This document shows, piece after piece, positions 10,652 to 20,435 of a stretch of DNA of 64,000 bases. This DNA comes from Brasenia schreberi (taxonomy: Eukaryota > Streptophyta > Magnoliopsida > Nymphaeales > Cabombaceae). Under the pieces are notes generated by a model, which ran no database searches, was not told the origin of the DNA, and saw nothing but the letters and a program-made list of their open reading frames with translations. A program made the translations under genes and the position numbers. Each line of letters opens with the position of its first letter. Within the stretch, counting starts at the first letter, position 1. The stretch covers positions 18,843,001 to 18,907,000 of the forward strand of contig JAYKKT010000089.1 in assembly GCA_036023115.1 (NCBI GenBank), in the 5' to 3' direction.

Positions 10652-11277
10652 GGCCTCTTATTTGGATATGGATCCTTTGTTGGGTTCTGAAATCCAGATC
10701 CAGTTCAAGTCTTGTTTGGATATGGATCTGGATATTGGGATCCAGATTCGATCCAAAATTTTCTCTTCTTCAGTCCTTCCTGGCGTTTCAAGCCGGGTGC
10801 TTCGTGCGGGTCCTGAGTTCATCAAGATTCCGTCTTATGTTGGGTTTTTCCCAATTTCGTTGTCCGAGCTTCTGGACTCTGTTTCAACTCTTTCTTTTGT
10901 TTTTTGACTTGGATTGCTCGTGATTTCAGATGTGCTTTCGGCTTGGCCTTCGATGCTTCAGTCTTGAAGTACACTCATGGCCTGGGCTCCTTTTTCGTCT
11001 TTGAAATTCACTTTTCATCGGGCTGGGCTTGACCTTTGAGCTTTTTGAATCTTTTGCAACTGTTTTGAGCCAGGCTTCATCTATTCGTCTGGTCTTTTGT
11101 AAAAATAGGACTTTCGTCCACTTTCGAGATTTTTTATGTTTCGAACAGGGTTGGAAAATAGAGTTTTGAAGGGTTTGAGTTCCTGAGTTTTTTGAAATCT
11201 CCAAACTTGGCTTTTTGAGTTGATTTTCGAACCAAGCATTTGGTTTTGGAAAATATTTGGATTTTGGGGTGTTTACA

Positions 11278-12529
11278 GTGTACATGGTGCTTGTGTACGA
11301 GATAAGAGCGGAATGGCTCAAGTGTACGTGTGTGTCTCGTGTGTCCAGCACCGTTATTACATTCCGGGGGGAGATGACGCTTCGTTATTACAACCCCGTA
11401 TCACGAATTGAATTGAATGGAAAAGAGACTTGCCACCTTGGGGTTTTGGGGCTACTTGGGGCCGATTTGGGCAAGGTAAGACTCGAGCCACCTTGGCTCG
11501 AGTGATAGGGTTTAGGTTTAGGATTCGGCCAGCATTTGGCCTTGGGTTTAGTGAGGTTTAGACTTGAGATTAGGCCAACATTAGGCCTTGGTTTAGGTAT
11601 GGTTTAGACTTAGGATTCGGCCAGCATTTGGCCTTGGTTTAGGTATGATTTAGACTTAGGATTCGGCCAGCATTTGGCCTTGGGTTTAGCTTGTGGGACT
11701 CGAGCCAAAGGTGGCTCGAGTGAACTTGGTTTAAAGGGGACTTGGGGATGGTCCTAGCTAGGTTTTTGTCTAGGCTAGGGTGGCTCGAGTTTGGTTTGAG
11801 GTGAAACCGGGGATGGTTAGCTAGGGTTGGCCAAGGTGGTTGTGGGGCTGGTACACGGTTTTGGTAGGTGAATAGCCTGCCACTATGGCAGGCCTTGGGG
11901 CTTTTGAAGAGGACACGACCTGCTCTTGCAGACCGTGGTCTTAGGCTTGAATGGCCTGCCTTTAGGGCAGGCCTTGGATGGTTTTAAGTGGGACACGACC
12001 TAGGTTAGGGGCTGGTTTAAAAGGTATATGGCCTGCCAAAAGGGCAGGCCAGGTTTTAGGTGAGTGGGGGAAGAAAAAAGGTTAAGGTGGCCTACCTCAA
12101 AACAGGCCAGGTTTTGGCCAAAAAGCAAGGAAGCCCGGCCACCTTTGGCCGGGCTGTTTTAGGTGGGTGGGGGAGGAAAAACCCAGCCGATGGCTGGGTG
12201 TTTTTTTAGGGTAGGTGGCCTGCCTCAAGGCAGGCCAAACCTTAGGTAAAAAGTGTGGGACACGGCCTGCCTTGCAGGCTGTGGGTCTTAGGAAAAAGGC
12301 TCGAGCCAAGGTGGTTCGAGCTAGGTGTGTTTCAAAAGGAAGTTCGGCCAAGGTTGGCCGAACTTGATGGGGTTCAAGGTGGAGTTCGACTAGCACTTTG
12401 CCGAATTGGTTTAGGTCTTAGGATAGTTTGTTTAGGTAGTGGTCTAGGGTAGAAATCTTGGTGAAAACCGACCAGAACTTGGTTGGTTTAGTGGCTTTTT
12501 AGGGGGTTGGTTTGGTTAGGATGGGTGGT
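11278..12529 (-). repeat. LTR fragment J, host of the B and C insertions
   Basis: The sequence matches the middle of LTR C: core block at 11351-11402, GAGCGGAATGGCTC, and a hairpin series of the same kinds. It has neither LTR end. B was inserted at its left edge and C at its right edge, in a stretch that LTR C also carries (about 14690). The rest of J must lie outside the window on both sides. Confidence 0.8.
11481..12365. repeat. Array of short hairpins in LTR fragment J
   Basis: About ten dyads occur. Perfect ones include ACTCGAGCCA/TGGCTCGAGT (11481-11503), the same pair at 11698-11721, AGCCCGGCCA/TGGCCGGGCT (12132-12155), ACCCAGCC/GGCTGGGT (12181-12198), GGCCTGCCT/AGGCAGGCC with a 2-nt loop (12217-12236) and AAGTTCGGCCAA/TTGGCCGAACTT with a 2-nt loop (12340-12365). 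Confidence 0.85.
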
Positions 12530-13771
12530 TGTAGACACGGAAAATCCTCGACTCTGGGTTTCTTAGGCCTGGAGTGAATCTTTTCGCAATCTACGTTTGC
12601 TTTTAGGGCGTGCCAGCTAGCTTACTCAAACTAGCGAAGTAAGTTTTGAAATATCTGACTTTTCAAAGGCAATTGTAGGCAAGCAGGATCTTTTCGTCGC
12701 AGACCTTCTTGCACCGACGCACAAGTGTCAGTCTGTACGCTTAGAGACTTCGTTTTGAAACAAGTTAAACTCAAAATCGATTTCGAATAAAGAAGTGTTT
12801 TGAAAACTTTGGAAATCATGCACTTTTGGTGATTTTTGATTTGGGCGACCCTAAGTCTTTCAATTTTATCCACTTAGGCATGTTTGCACGATTTGTTCGG
12901 GTTTTATTTGATGCAGGTATGCACTCTAGCTCAAGTATGACGAGTATGCAATGCAACTCACATAACTGAACCTTAAAACCCGAAATTGAAAGACAATGCT
13001 TAAGGGAAAACCCAAATTGAATGCAACTCACACGACTTGAATGTAAATTGCAGAAATTTAAATATATCTATATCTTAAGAGCGAAAAGGCTCAATTGTGT
13101 GCGTGGGTGCTGTGTATAAATTGAAATGCAACACACGCAACTGAACCGTAAAACACAGCAGAAGAGAGATATAGATATATATAAGAGCGAAAAGGCTCAA
13201 TGTGAGTGAGTGCTTTGAGTGTATAAATTGAAAGGCAACTCACGCAACTTGAATTTAAAACCCAGCTAAAAGGGAAATACGTATATATACGTAAGAGCGG
13301 AAAGGCTCAATGTGAGTGAGTGCTTTGAGTGTATAAAATGAAAGACAACTCACACGACTTAAACCTTAAAACCCAACTGAATGTATATAAATAGAGCTAT
13401 ATCCTATGGGCTGTTGAGGCCCGTTTGTGTGCAAAAGTGTGCAAATAAGAGCGGAAAGGCTCGAGTGTACGTGTGTGTGTTTTGCATCAAGCACATATAT
13501 TACATCCGGGGGGAGACAAGCTCCATTATTACAACCCCATATGATGAATTGAATTGAATGGAAAGGGATTTGATATATATGGAAATCAACTTACACTTTC
13601 CAGCCTTTTGAGTTAGGATCGTACAAGGGGCGAATCCACCTTCTTCTTATGGAGTCTGGGGCATGCTGGAGTGAAGCCGGAGAGCTTGAGAGCTTGGAGA
13701 GACTTGGAGTTCCGAGAGCTGCAAGCTACAATGGGTTTGGGTCTACTTAGGGCCGGTTTGGGCAAGGTAAG

Positions 13772-14575
13772 ACTCAAGCCACCTTGGCTTGAGTTATAGG
13801 GCTTTTGTGTGGGATTCGGCCAACCTTTGGCCTTGGGTTTAGGTATGGTTTTTGACTTAGGATTAGGCAAGCATTTGGCCTTGGTTTTGGTCTTGTGAAA
13901 CTCGAGCCAAGGTGGCTCGAGTAGGAGTGACTTGCTCTAGGGTTCGGCCAACCTTGGCCTTAGTTTTTGCTTGTGTGACTCGAGCCAAAGGTGGCGCTAG
14001 TGAACTTGGTTTAGGGTAGAGTCAATCCGGCCAGCCTTTGGCCTTGGGTTTGGTATAGGATAGACTTGGTATTAGGCATGACTCGAGCCAAGGTGGCTCA
14101 AGTGATAGGATTTGGTTTAGGTCTTGTGAAACTCGAGCCAAGGTGGCTCGAGTAAGAGTGACTTTAGGGTGTGGTTGGGGCTGGTCCTAGGTTAGGTGTT
14201 GGCTGTCCTAGGCTAGTCACGGCTAGGTTTAGATGTGGTTTAGTAAGGTTTAAGTGGCCTGCCTCAAAACAGGCTAGGTTTTGGCCAAAAAGCAAGGAAG
14301 CCCGGCCACCTTTGGCCGGGCTGTTTTAGGTGAGTGGGGGAGAAAAAACCGAGCCGGTGGCTGGGTGGTTTTTAGGGTAGGTGGCCTGCCTCAAGGCAGG
14401 CCAAACCTTAGGTGGAAAACGTGGGACACGGCTTGCTTTGCAGGCCGTGGGTCTTAGAAAAAAAATGGCTCGAGCCAAGGTGGCTCGAGCTATGTTGTTT
14501 CAAGGGGGAGTTCGGCCAAGGTTGGCCGAACTAAGTGGGTTCAAAGTGGGAGTTCGGCCAGGTGGTGGCCGAACT
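13772..14575. repeat. Array of short hairpins in LTR C
   Basis: Dyads follow largely the same order as in J: ACTCAAGCCA/TGGCTTGAGT (13772-13794), ACTCGAGCCA/TGGCTCGAGT (13900-13922), AGCCCGGCCA/TGGCCGGGCT (14299-14322), GGCCTGCCT/AGGCAGGCC (14383-14402), GCTCGAGCCA/TGGCTCGAGC (14468-14490), AGTTCGGCCAA/TTGGCCGAACT (14509-14532) and AGTTCGGCC/GGCCGAACT (14551-14575). Confidence 0.85.
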
Positions 14576-14990
14576 AGGTTAGGCCTTGGGGTAGCTCATC
14601 TAGGTGGTGGTTTTGGGTGGGAAATTTGTTGAAAACCGGCCAGCACTTGGCTGGTTTGGTGGTGATTTTAGGGGGTTGTTTTGGCTAGGATGGGTGGTTT
14701 AGAGTGGTTAGGAAAGAAGATGTTTAGTTTAGGTCTTAGGGGCTTACCTAGATGTAGCACCGTTCCAAGCCGTCGCTCAAGCCACCAAGCTCCACCACGC
14801 CATGCTCCCAGCCAGCTTGTAGGGGACGTTCCTTGGTTGGTGTAGCCCTTGGCTCCATGAGCCAATCCAAACTCTCAAACCAAACTCACCTTGGCCAATA
14901 AGGCCTCTTCTCTCTCCTCCCCCCTTTATTTTCACGTGAAGGCCTCTCCCCTTTGAGCCTCACGTCCCCTCAATTTTCAAGCCCAGCACC

Positions 14991-15000
14991 TCTATTTATA
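14991..15000 (-). promoter_or_regulatory. TATA box of LTR C
   Basis: TATAAATAGA on the minus strand, just downstream of an ATCCAGATCC/GGATCT-rich stretch (15010-15220). The same box occurs in LTR I at 55921-55930. Confidence 0.6.
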
Positions 15001-15788
15001 GAGGTTTTAATTGGATCTCGGATCTTGGGTCTTGGATTTGGGTCTGGCTATCCGGATCCGATCCAAACACTATTTAGATCTGGATCTCGGATCTCGGATA
15101 TTTTGAGATCCAGATCCAGTCCAAATATTTATTTGGTTTTGGATCTCAGATATTTTGGATCCGAATCCAATCCAAACACTATTTGGATTTGGATATGGAT
15201 TTTTTTGGGTCTAGATCCAATCCAAACTTTTCTTCTGCTCCTTGGTTTTTTGGTCCTTTCTGGTGCTTTTCATCATCGGTTTCGAGTGAGCTTCGATTCA
15301 TCGGAGGCCCAACTCTGGCCTGGGTCTTCCCCAAGTCTTTCTTCCAACTGCTGTTCTGCTTTTCAAGACTTTTTCGGCGTTCGTTTCGGTCCGCCGTTTT
15401 GGTTTTTAGCCGGTTCCTATTGATATCGAACTCAGATTACCGCACGGATTCCGTTCTTCATTCTAACGGGACGTGTCTCGGACTTCTGTCGACTTCCTCA
15501 GGTATTGGGCTTCTTTCTACATTTTGGAGCTGCTTTGCGCTTTTTTTGTGACCCAAATTACATTTTTACCCTTCTGTCGGGCTTTTCTCCAAATGGGCTC
15601 TTTTTTCTTTCGTTTTTGAATAGGGGGTGGCTTTTGAGACTCCGGGCTCGATTTGCTCTTCTGACCGGGGCTCTCCTTTTGCCTTTTGTACCTGTTTTCA
15701 CATTTTAAAACAGGTTGTCGTTTTGGCTCAAACGAGCTTTTTGTGTTTTTGAGAGTTTTTGATTTTTGGAAAATTCGGGGTGTTTACA

Positions 15789-16752
15789 GATGCCCCTCTT
15801 TGGCATTATCTAAATTGATTTGGATAATGGCGAAGAAGATAACACCCCATTTTGGTTTTTCTCTCAAATTTTCTCGAAAATACACCATTTTTATTTCGCA
15901 AAACCCTGTTTTCTTTTACCACAGGTGGGGATTTTTAGCAAAAGGGGACTTTTCCTAGGTTTCCCTATGTATGATCATGCATGGACGATTTTTTTTTTTG
16001 ATGCATACATGAGAAAACATTTTTGTTTTTGGGGTTTTTGAGCCCGAAGAGTGCCTTTTGAGACAGGCTGCTTCGAGCAGGTTTTACCCATGTCTTCTAG
16101 ACGTTTTCGGGTTTTCAAGCTTTGGAGAGAGCCTTTTGAGGCTGTCTGCTCCAAGCAAGTTCTACCCTTGTCTTTTTGACATTCTTGGGTTTTTCGAAAA
16201 TTTTCTTTTTGAAAACGAACTCCTTTTAGCTCGTATCGAAAAGGACTTCCGTTTTTCATACTTCCCTTCATTCGGGTTTCAATACCTACTACTCAGTAGA
16301 GGTTTTTGGGTAGAAAAACTTGGAAAACATTTCAAAGTTCCATTTCCTACAAAACAGAGTCGAGTTCTCAAACAAAATGAAATCCAAATAAGCTGATTTT
16401 ATTTGTACTTTTAGGATTTTCGTAAATTTGAACCTTTTTCCATGGGGATAAGCCGTAGGGATACGGGAAAGAAATACCACGGTCCCTTCTGAAGCATCCC
16501 ATGGTTTTAGGCAAAGAGTCAGAAAATCGCTCTTTGAGCTTTGGCTTTTTATTTCTTTTTTTCACAAAGGGTCTCCCTTTGGGAGTATTTTTTCATTAAT
16601 CCCTCTTTTCTTTTAAAGGAGAGTAGCTCTTTGGAGGAGTTTTTGTATTCCCTGTTTATGAAGGGAAGACCTCTTTGAGAGGAGTTTTTTTATATCTCCT
16701 TTTTCTTTTGAAACGAGAAGACCTTTTTTGGAGGAGTTTTTGTATTCCCTAT
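15789..16752 (-). mobile_element. Element C: 3' non-coding tail
   Basis: Read on the minus strand, this ends in the polypurine tract AAAGAGGGGCATC against LTR C. It resembles the tails of D and K, including the AAAGGGAG repeats near 16560-16740. No protein domain is present. It is cut at 16752 by element D; the rest of element C lies to the right, probably beyond the window. Short ORFs here are chance frames. Confidence 0.75.
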
Positions 16753-17996
16753 TGTAAACACCCCGAAATCTCACGAACTTCTCAAATAACCTGGTTTTGT
16801 AAAAGCAGCCCCAAAGGGCTATTTTGAGTCTGGAAACCCAGGAGCCTTCCAGACAAACCCTGTACATATCTTTAAACCATATATGCTTTAAAATATGTAT
16901 AATATAGTTTTAAAACCTTTTAAAATACGTTTTGAAACCCCACAAAGCGGCTTGGCCTGATGAAAGCAGGACCAGAAGAGCAAAAGAGAGCCCAGAACCA
17001 GAGCACATGTCGAGCCCGGCACAGCAACTCTCGTGTTAGATTCATCCCTAAGATCTCGAACGTCCAAGTCCCTACTATCAACAAAAATCATTTGAAATCA
17101 TCTTCGGAAGGTGAAAACAGAAGCGGACAACCATGTTGGCGAAGACCCAACGGAAGATGGAGTACTGATGCTGTCAGACCCCGCACAAACCGTTCGTTTT
17201 GAACATACCCTGAAGGAGTCAGAATTCAGTTTGGATTGGATCTGGACCATATATATCCAGATCCCAATCCAAACATATATGTGGATTTGGATTTGGATTT
17301 GGATCCAAAGATCCATTCCAATATCCACATCCATGGCCCACATCACCTTCTCATAAATGGAGGTGGGGCCCACTTGAAATTCACGTGGGATTGTAAGCAT
17401 GAGAGAGAATGGGGAGGATTAAGTATGAGGGGAATGTATTAAGCTTGACTTGTGTGTCAAGTTTCGGGTTAATCATGTGGGTTAGCCTAATTAGTGTGGG
17501 TTTAAGCTTGTATGAACCTACACCTAACCTAGGGTTGCACCAACATGATGCAATTAAGTCCATGGTCTATGCAAAGGGATTCTCCTAACCCAACCCTAAG
17601 CCAAAACCCTTAATCCTAGCCATTTGCCCTAATCCCGACCAAATCCCAACCTAATCACCTAACCTACTTCCCTAATTCCTGCCTAATCCCAACCTAATCA
17701 CCTAACCCACCTCCCTAATCCTTCCCTAAACCTAGCCTAATTCCCTTAATCCCAACCTAATCCTAGCCTAAACACCTAACCCACCTCACTAAACCTCACC
17801 CTAAAACCAACCCACCTAGCTAAGCCCTAAACCACTAAACCACCCCACCTAAACCCTAGCACACCATATCCCTAAAACCACCTAAACTAAATATCTGCCC
17901 CCCCCTAAATATCTAGCTCACCTTATCACCACACCACCACCACCTAACCACTAAACCACCCTTTCAAAACCAGCCCAAACCGACCCTTGAAAATCC

Positions 17997-18002
17997 TATA
18001 AA
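17997..18002 (+). promoter_or_regulatory. TATA box of LTR D with following C-tract
   Basis: TATAAA is followed directly by a run of about ten C and then TAGTGGGCGGG. The same TATAAA-C-tract pair occurs at 24449 (E), 36891 (D 3' LTR) and 38670 (H). Confidence 0.55.
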
Positions 18003-18608
18003 CCCCCCCCCCCTAGTGGGCGGGTTTTTCAAGTTTTTCCCAGCACCAGCCCAGCCGAGCCTTCTCTCACCCCCTTTGCTCTCTTCTCTCACCTGCTCCA
18101 CCGCCACCTCCTGGCCTGCCCCGCTCCACAGCATCCACTCCTTTCACCCGGCTGCATCCACTCCTTCCACTCGCCAACCTCCCTTTCCTCTCCGGTTTGT
18201 ACCTTATCCTAACTCCACCCTATCTTCACTCCCACTCCACTCTGAGCCACCCCATAGCACCCTACCTTAGCCTAGTCTCCACTCCATTCAGCCGGCCACC
18301 ACCTAACTACCCGCCACCCTTCAACCATACCCAGCCGCACCACCCGCTGCCCTACCCTCCCATTCGTGACACCCCCTAGCTACCCCAACCACCTTACCTT
18401 GTTCCCTAGGACCTGTCCTTCTTTCCCTTAAACCAACCCTTAGTTAACACCCTAACTAGTTCTCCCTCGTCATTCCTAAACACCCCTAGCTACCCCAGCC
18501 GGCCACCACTTAACCTACCACCAGTCGGCCAGCGATAGTCGACTGCACCCAACCACCCGCGGCCTTACACCCTCTTCCATAGACATCCCCCTTAGTCAAC
18601 CCTTAGCT

Positions 18609-18833
18609 CCACCTTCCCTAGAACCTGCCTTACACCTTAGTCCACCTTCCCTAGAACCTGCCTTACACCTTAGTGACACTCCCTAACTACCTCAACACCA
18701 AGACACTACAGCAGCACCCTCTCATCACCCGACCAACGCCAAGGCGCCACAACCGATTCCTCATCTCCCGGCCAGCACCCTCTCATCACCCGACCAACGC
18801 CAAGGCGCCACAACCGATTCCTCATCTCCCGGC
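18609..18833 (+). repeat. Two tandem duplications in LTR D
   Basis: A 33-bp unit is repeated twice (18609-18674), and a 61-bp unit starting CAGCACCCTCTCATC is repeated twice (18712-18833) without visible differences. They make this LTR longer than E's at the same place and look like recent local duplications. Confidence 0.85.
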
Positions 18834-20301
18834 CAGCACCTTCCTTTGTCGTGCCTTTCCGAGGAGCTCCCCCTTGCAGCCTAAGGCGACGCCCAAGCCC
18901 AAGGTCAAGCAAGTCACCTTCGGACCAACTATATGTAAGTGCCTAACTTGGTCCTTATTTATAGACTTGCTTAAGTTAAATTAAATTTGATATGGGGTTG
19001 TAATAACAGAGCATTGTCTCCCCCCGCTTGTAATAACGTGGCTTGGCACACCCACACACACGTGAACTTGAGCCTACCTCGCTCTTAGTCGTGCACGATT
19101 TTGAACACACACTGGCCTAATCAGCCCTTAAGATATAAATTTATTTATATAATTTAAGTTGCGTGGGGTTTTGCTTAAGTTGTGTGTGTTGTCTTTCAAT
19201 TCTCACACTCACACACATTGAGCTTTCGCTCTTATTTGCAAGACCCAAGTAAGGGCCGTGTTATATTTTCCCTTGGGTTTAATTTCATGTTGTGTGTGTA
19301 GTATTTCAATTATACACTCACACACATTGAGCTTTCGCTCTTACTCCCAAGACCTTAGTTAAGGCCATATTGCAATTTATATTTATATTTAATTTCATGT
19401 CGTGTGTGTAGTATTTCAATTATACACTCACACACATTGAGCTTTCGCTCTTACGCCCAAGACCTTAGTTAAGGCCATATTGCAATTATATTTGGGTTTC
19501 ATTTAAGTCGTGTGAGTTGTCTTTCAATATATACACAACACCCATGCAACACGTTGGCGACCTTCGGGCCCATATATATTATAAGTATTTCCCTTTCGGC
19601 TATGTCTTTAAGATTTGGGTTTTAAGGTTCAGCAGTGTGCGTAGTCTTTACATATATACACGGCACACACTTGCACTATTGAGCCTTTCTACTCTTAAGA
19701 TATAGCCATATTTCCCTTTTGCAATTTCCCTTCCGCAATTTCCCTTCGGCAATTTACATTACAAGTCATTTCCCTTCGGCATTGTCTTTCAATTTCGGGT
19801 TTTCCCTTTGGAGTTGCGTGAGTTTGCATTGCATATACGCCATACCACGAGTTAGGATGCATATTGCATCAAAGCAAAACCCCATACTCTCGTTCAAAAT
19901 CATCCCACTTAGGCTACGTGTTCATAACACACACCTAGTTTACCTGAAAAGGGATAAAAAGAAGGACATAGGCACGTGCAAATCCACGTGAAATAAAATC
20001 TGAAAATCATACAAAAAAACTGAGTCAAACACCTCAAAACGTCTTCGTAGGTTCTCATACTTCAAAAACTCGATTTTTAAGCGTACAGACTGACCCTTGC
20101 GCGTCGGTGCAAGAAGGTCTACGACGAAAAGAGCTTGCTTACTCACAGTCACCACGTTAGGAGTCAAATTTAAAAATTTCTCTTCGCTAGCTTAAGTAAG
20201 CTAGTTGGCATGCCCTTTTGCTTAAATAGAACTTAGACACACGAAAAGATTCGCTTCAGGCCTAAGAACCAGAAGTGAGAACTTTCTGCGTCTACAGGAT
20301 T

Positions 20302-20319
20302 TGGCACGCCTGGTGGGAC
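20302..20319 (+). other. Primer binding site of element D
   Basis: TGGCACGCCTGGTGGGAC lies 5 nt after the LTR end. It differs from the B and K site by one base (T for C at position 10). Confidence 0.8.
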
Positions 20320-20435
20320 GTGAGTCTTTTAAAATCGAGTTACCTTAGGAATCTTGCGAAAATATTTTCCAAAAGGTGTTGTTTTTAACTCTTTTCTTAT
20401 ACTTCATACGTAGGAATTTTGAAAAGCTTGAAAGC

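Larger units (their letters stand above)
8310..11277 (-). repeat. 5' LTR of element B (hairpin-rich subfamily)
   Basis: 2968 bp, read leftward from TGTAAACACCCC (11277) to GTGTCTACA (8310). Contents include a TATA box at 10643-10651, a CT microsatellite, a hairpin array at 9633-10242, the conserved core block at 9211-9264, a GTAAGT site at 9308-9313, and the U5 palindrome with primer-site mimic at 8386-8395. It is inserted in LTR fragment J. The flanking bases GTGTA (11278-11282) are the expected right half of its target duplication. Confidence 0.88.
12530..15788 (-). repeat. 3' LTR of element C (hairpin-rich subfamily)
   Basis: 3259 bp, TGTAAACACC (15788) to GTGTCTACA (12530) on the minus strand, followed on the right by the polypurine tract, so it is the 3' LTR. 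It contains TATAAATAGA (14991-15000), a hairpin array (13772-14575), a GTAAGT site (13589-13594), the core block (about 13494-13542) and the U5 primer-site mimic (12606-12615). Left flank GTGGT (12525-12529) is its expected target duplication; the other end is outside the window. Confidence 0.88.
16753..20296 (+). repeat. 5' LTR of element D
   Basis: 3544 bp, TGTAAACACC to GCGTCTACA. It has a GGATTT-repeat and dyad module (about 17225-17330), a CCTAA-rich array (about 17580-17880), TATAAA (17997-18002), tandem duplications (18609-18833), GTAAGT (18935-18940), the core block (18989-19041), repeats of a roughly 110-bp unit containing TTTCGCTCTTA (about 19190-19500), paired G-boxes (19973-19978, 19985-19990) and the U5 palindrome with primer-site mimic (20206-20215). 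Confidence 0.9.

Noticed and set aside
10355..10690. Ser/Leu-repeat and Glu/Arg-repeat ORFs on both strands
   Set aside because: They are translations of the CT microsatellite in LTR B.
9633..14575. CRISPR-like array (spaced palindromic repeats)
   Set aside because: Stems are of several sequences, spacers vary in length, and all lie inside plant LTRs; no cas genes.
15683..16565. Host gene in the unassigned stretch with several Phe-rich ORFs
   Set aside because: T-rich composition and frames on both strands; the sequence is the 3' tail of element C and matches D and K tails.
18673..18984. ORFs of 60-103 codons at one place in LTRs (also 1862, 25155, 53823, minus 40344 and 51557) sharing a LQPKAKPKP...KCL-like end
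   Set aside because: Those checked (A and D) begin with GTG rather than ATG, the frame of the shared peptide differs from the GTG frame in A, and the conserved part ends at the GTAAGT site. Conserved leader or exon DNA explains it better than a protein.
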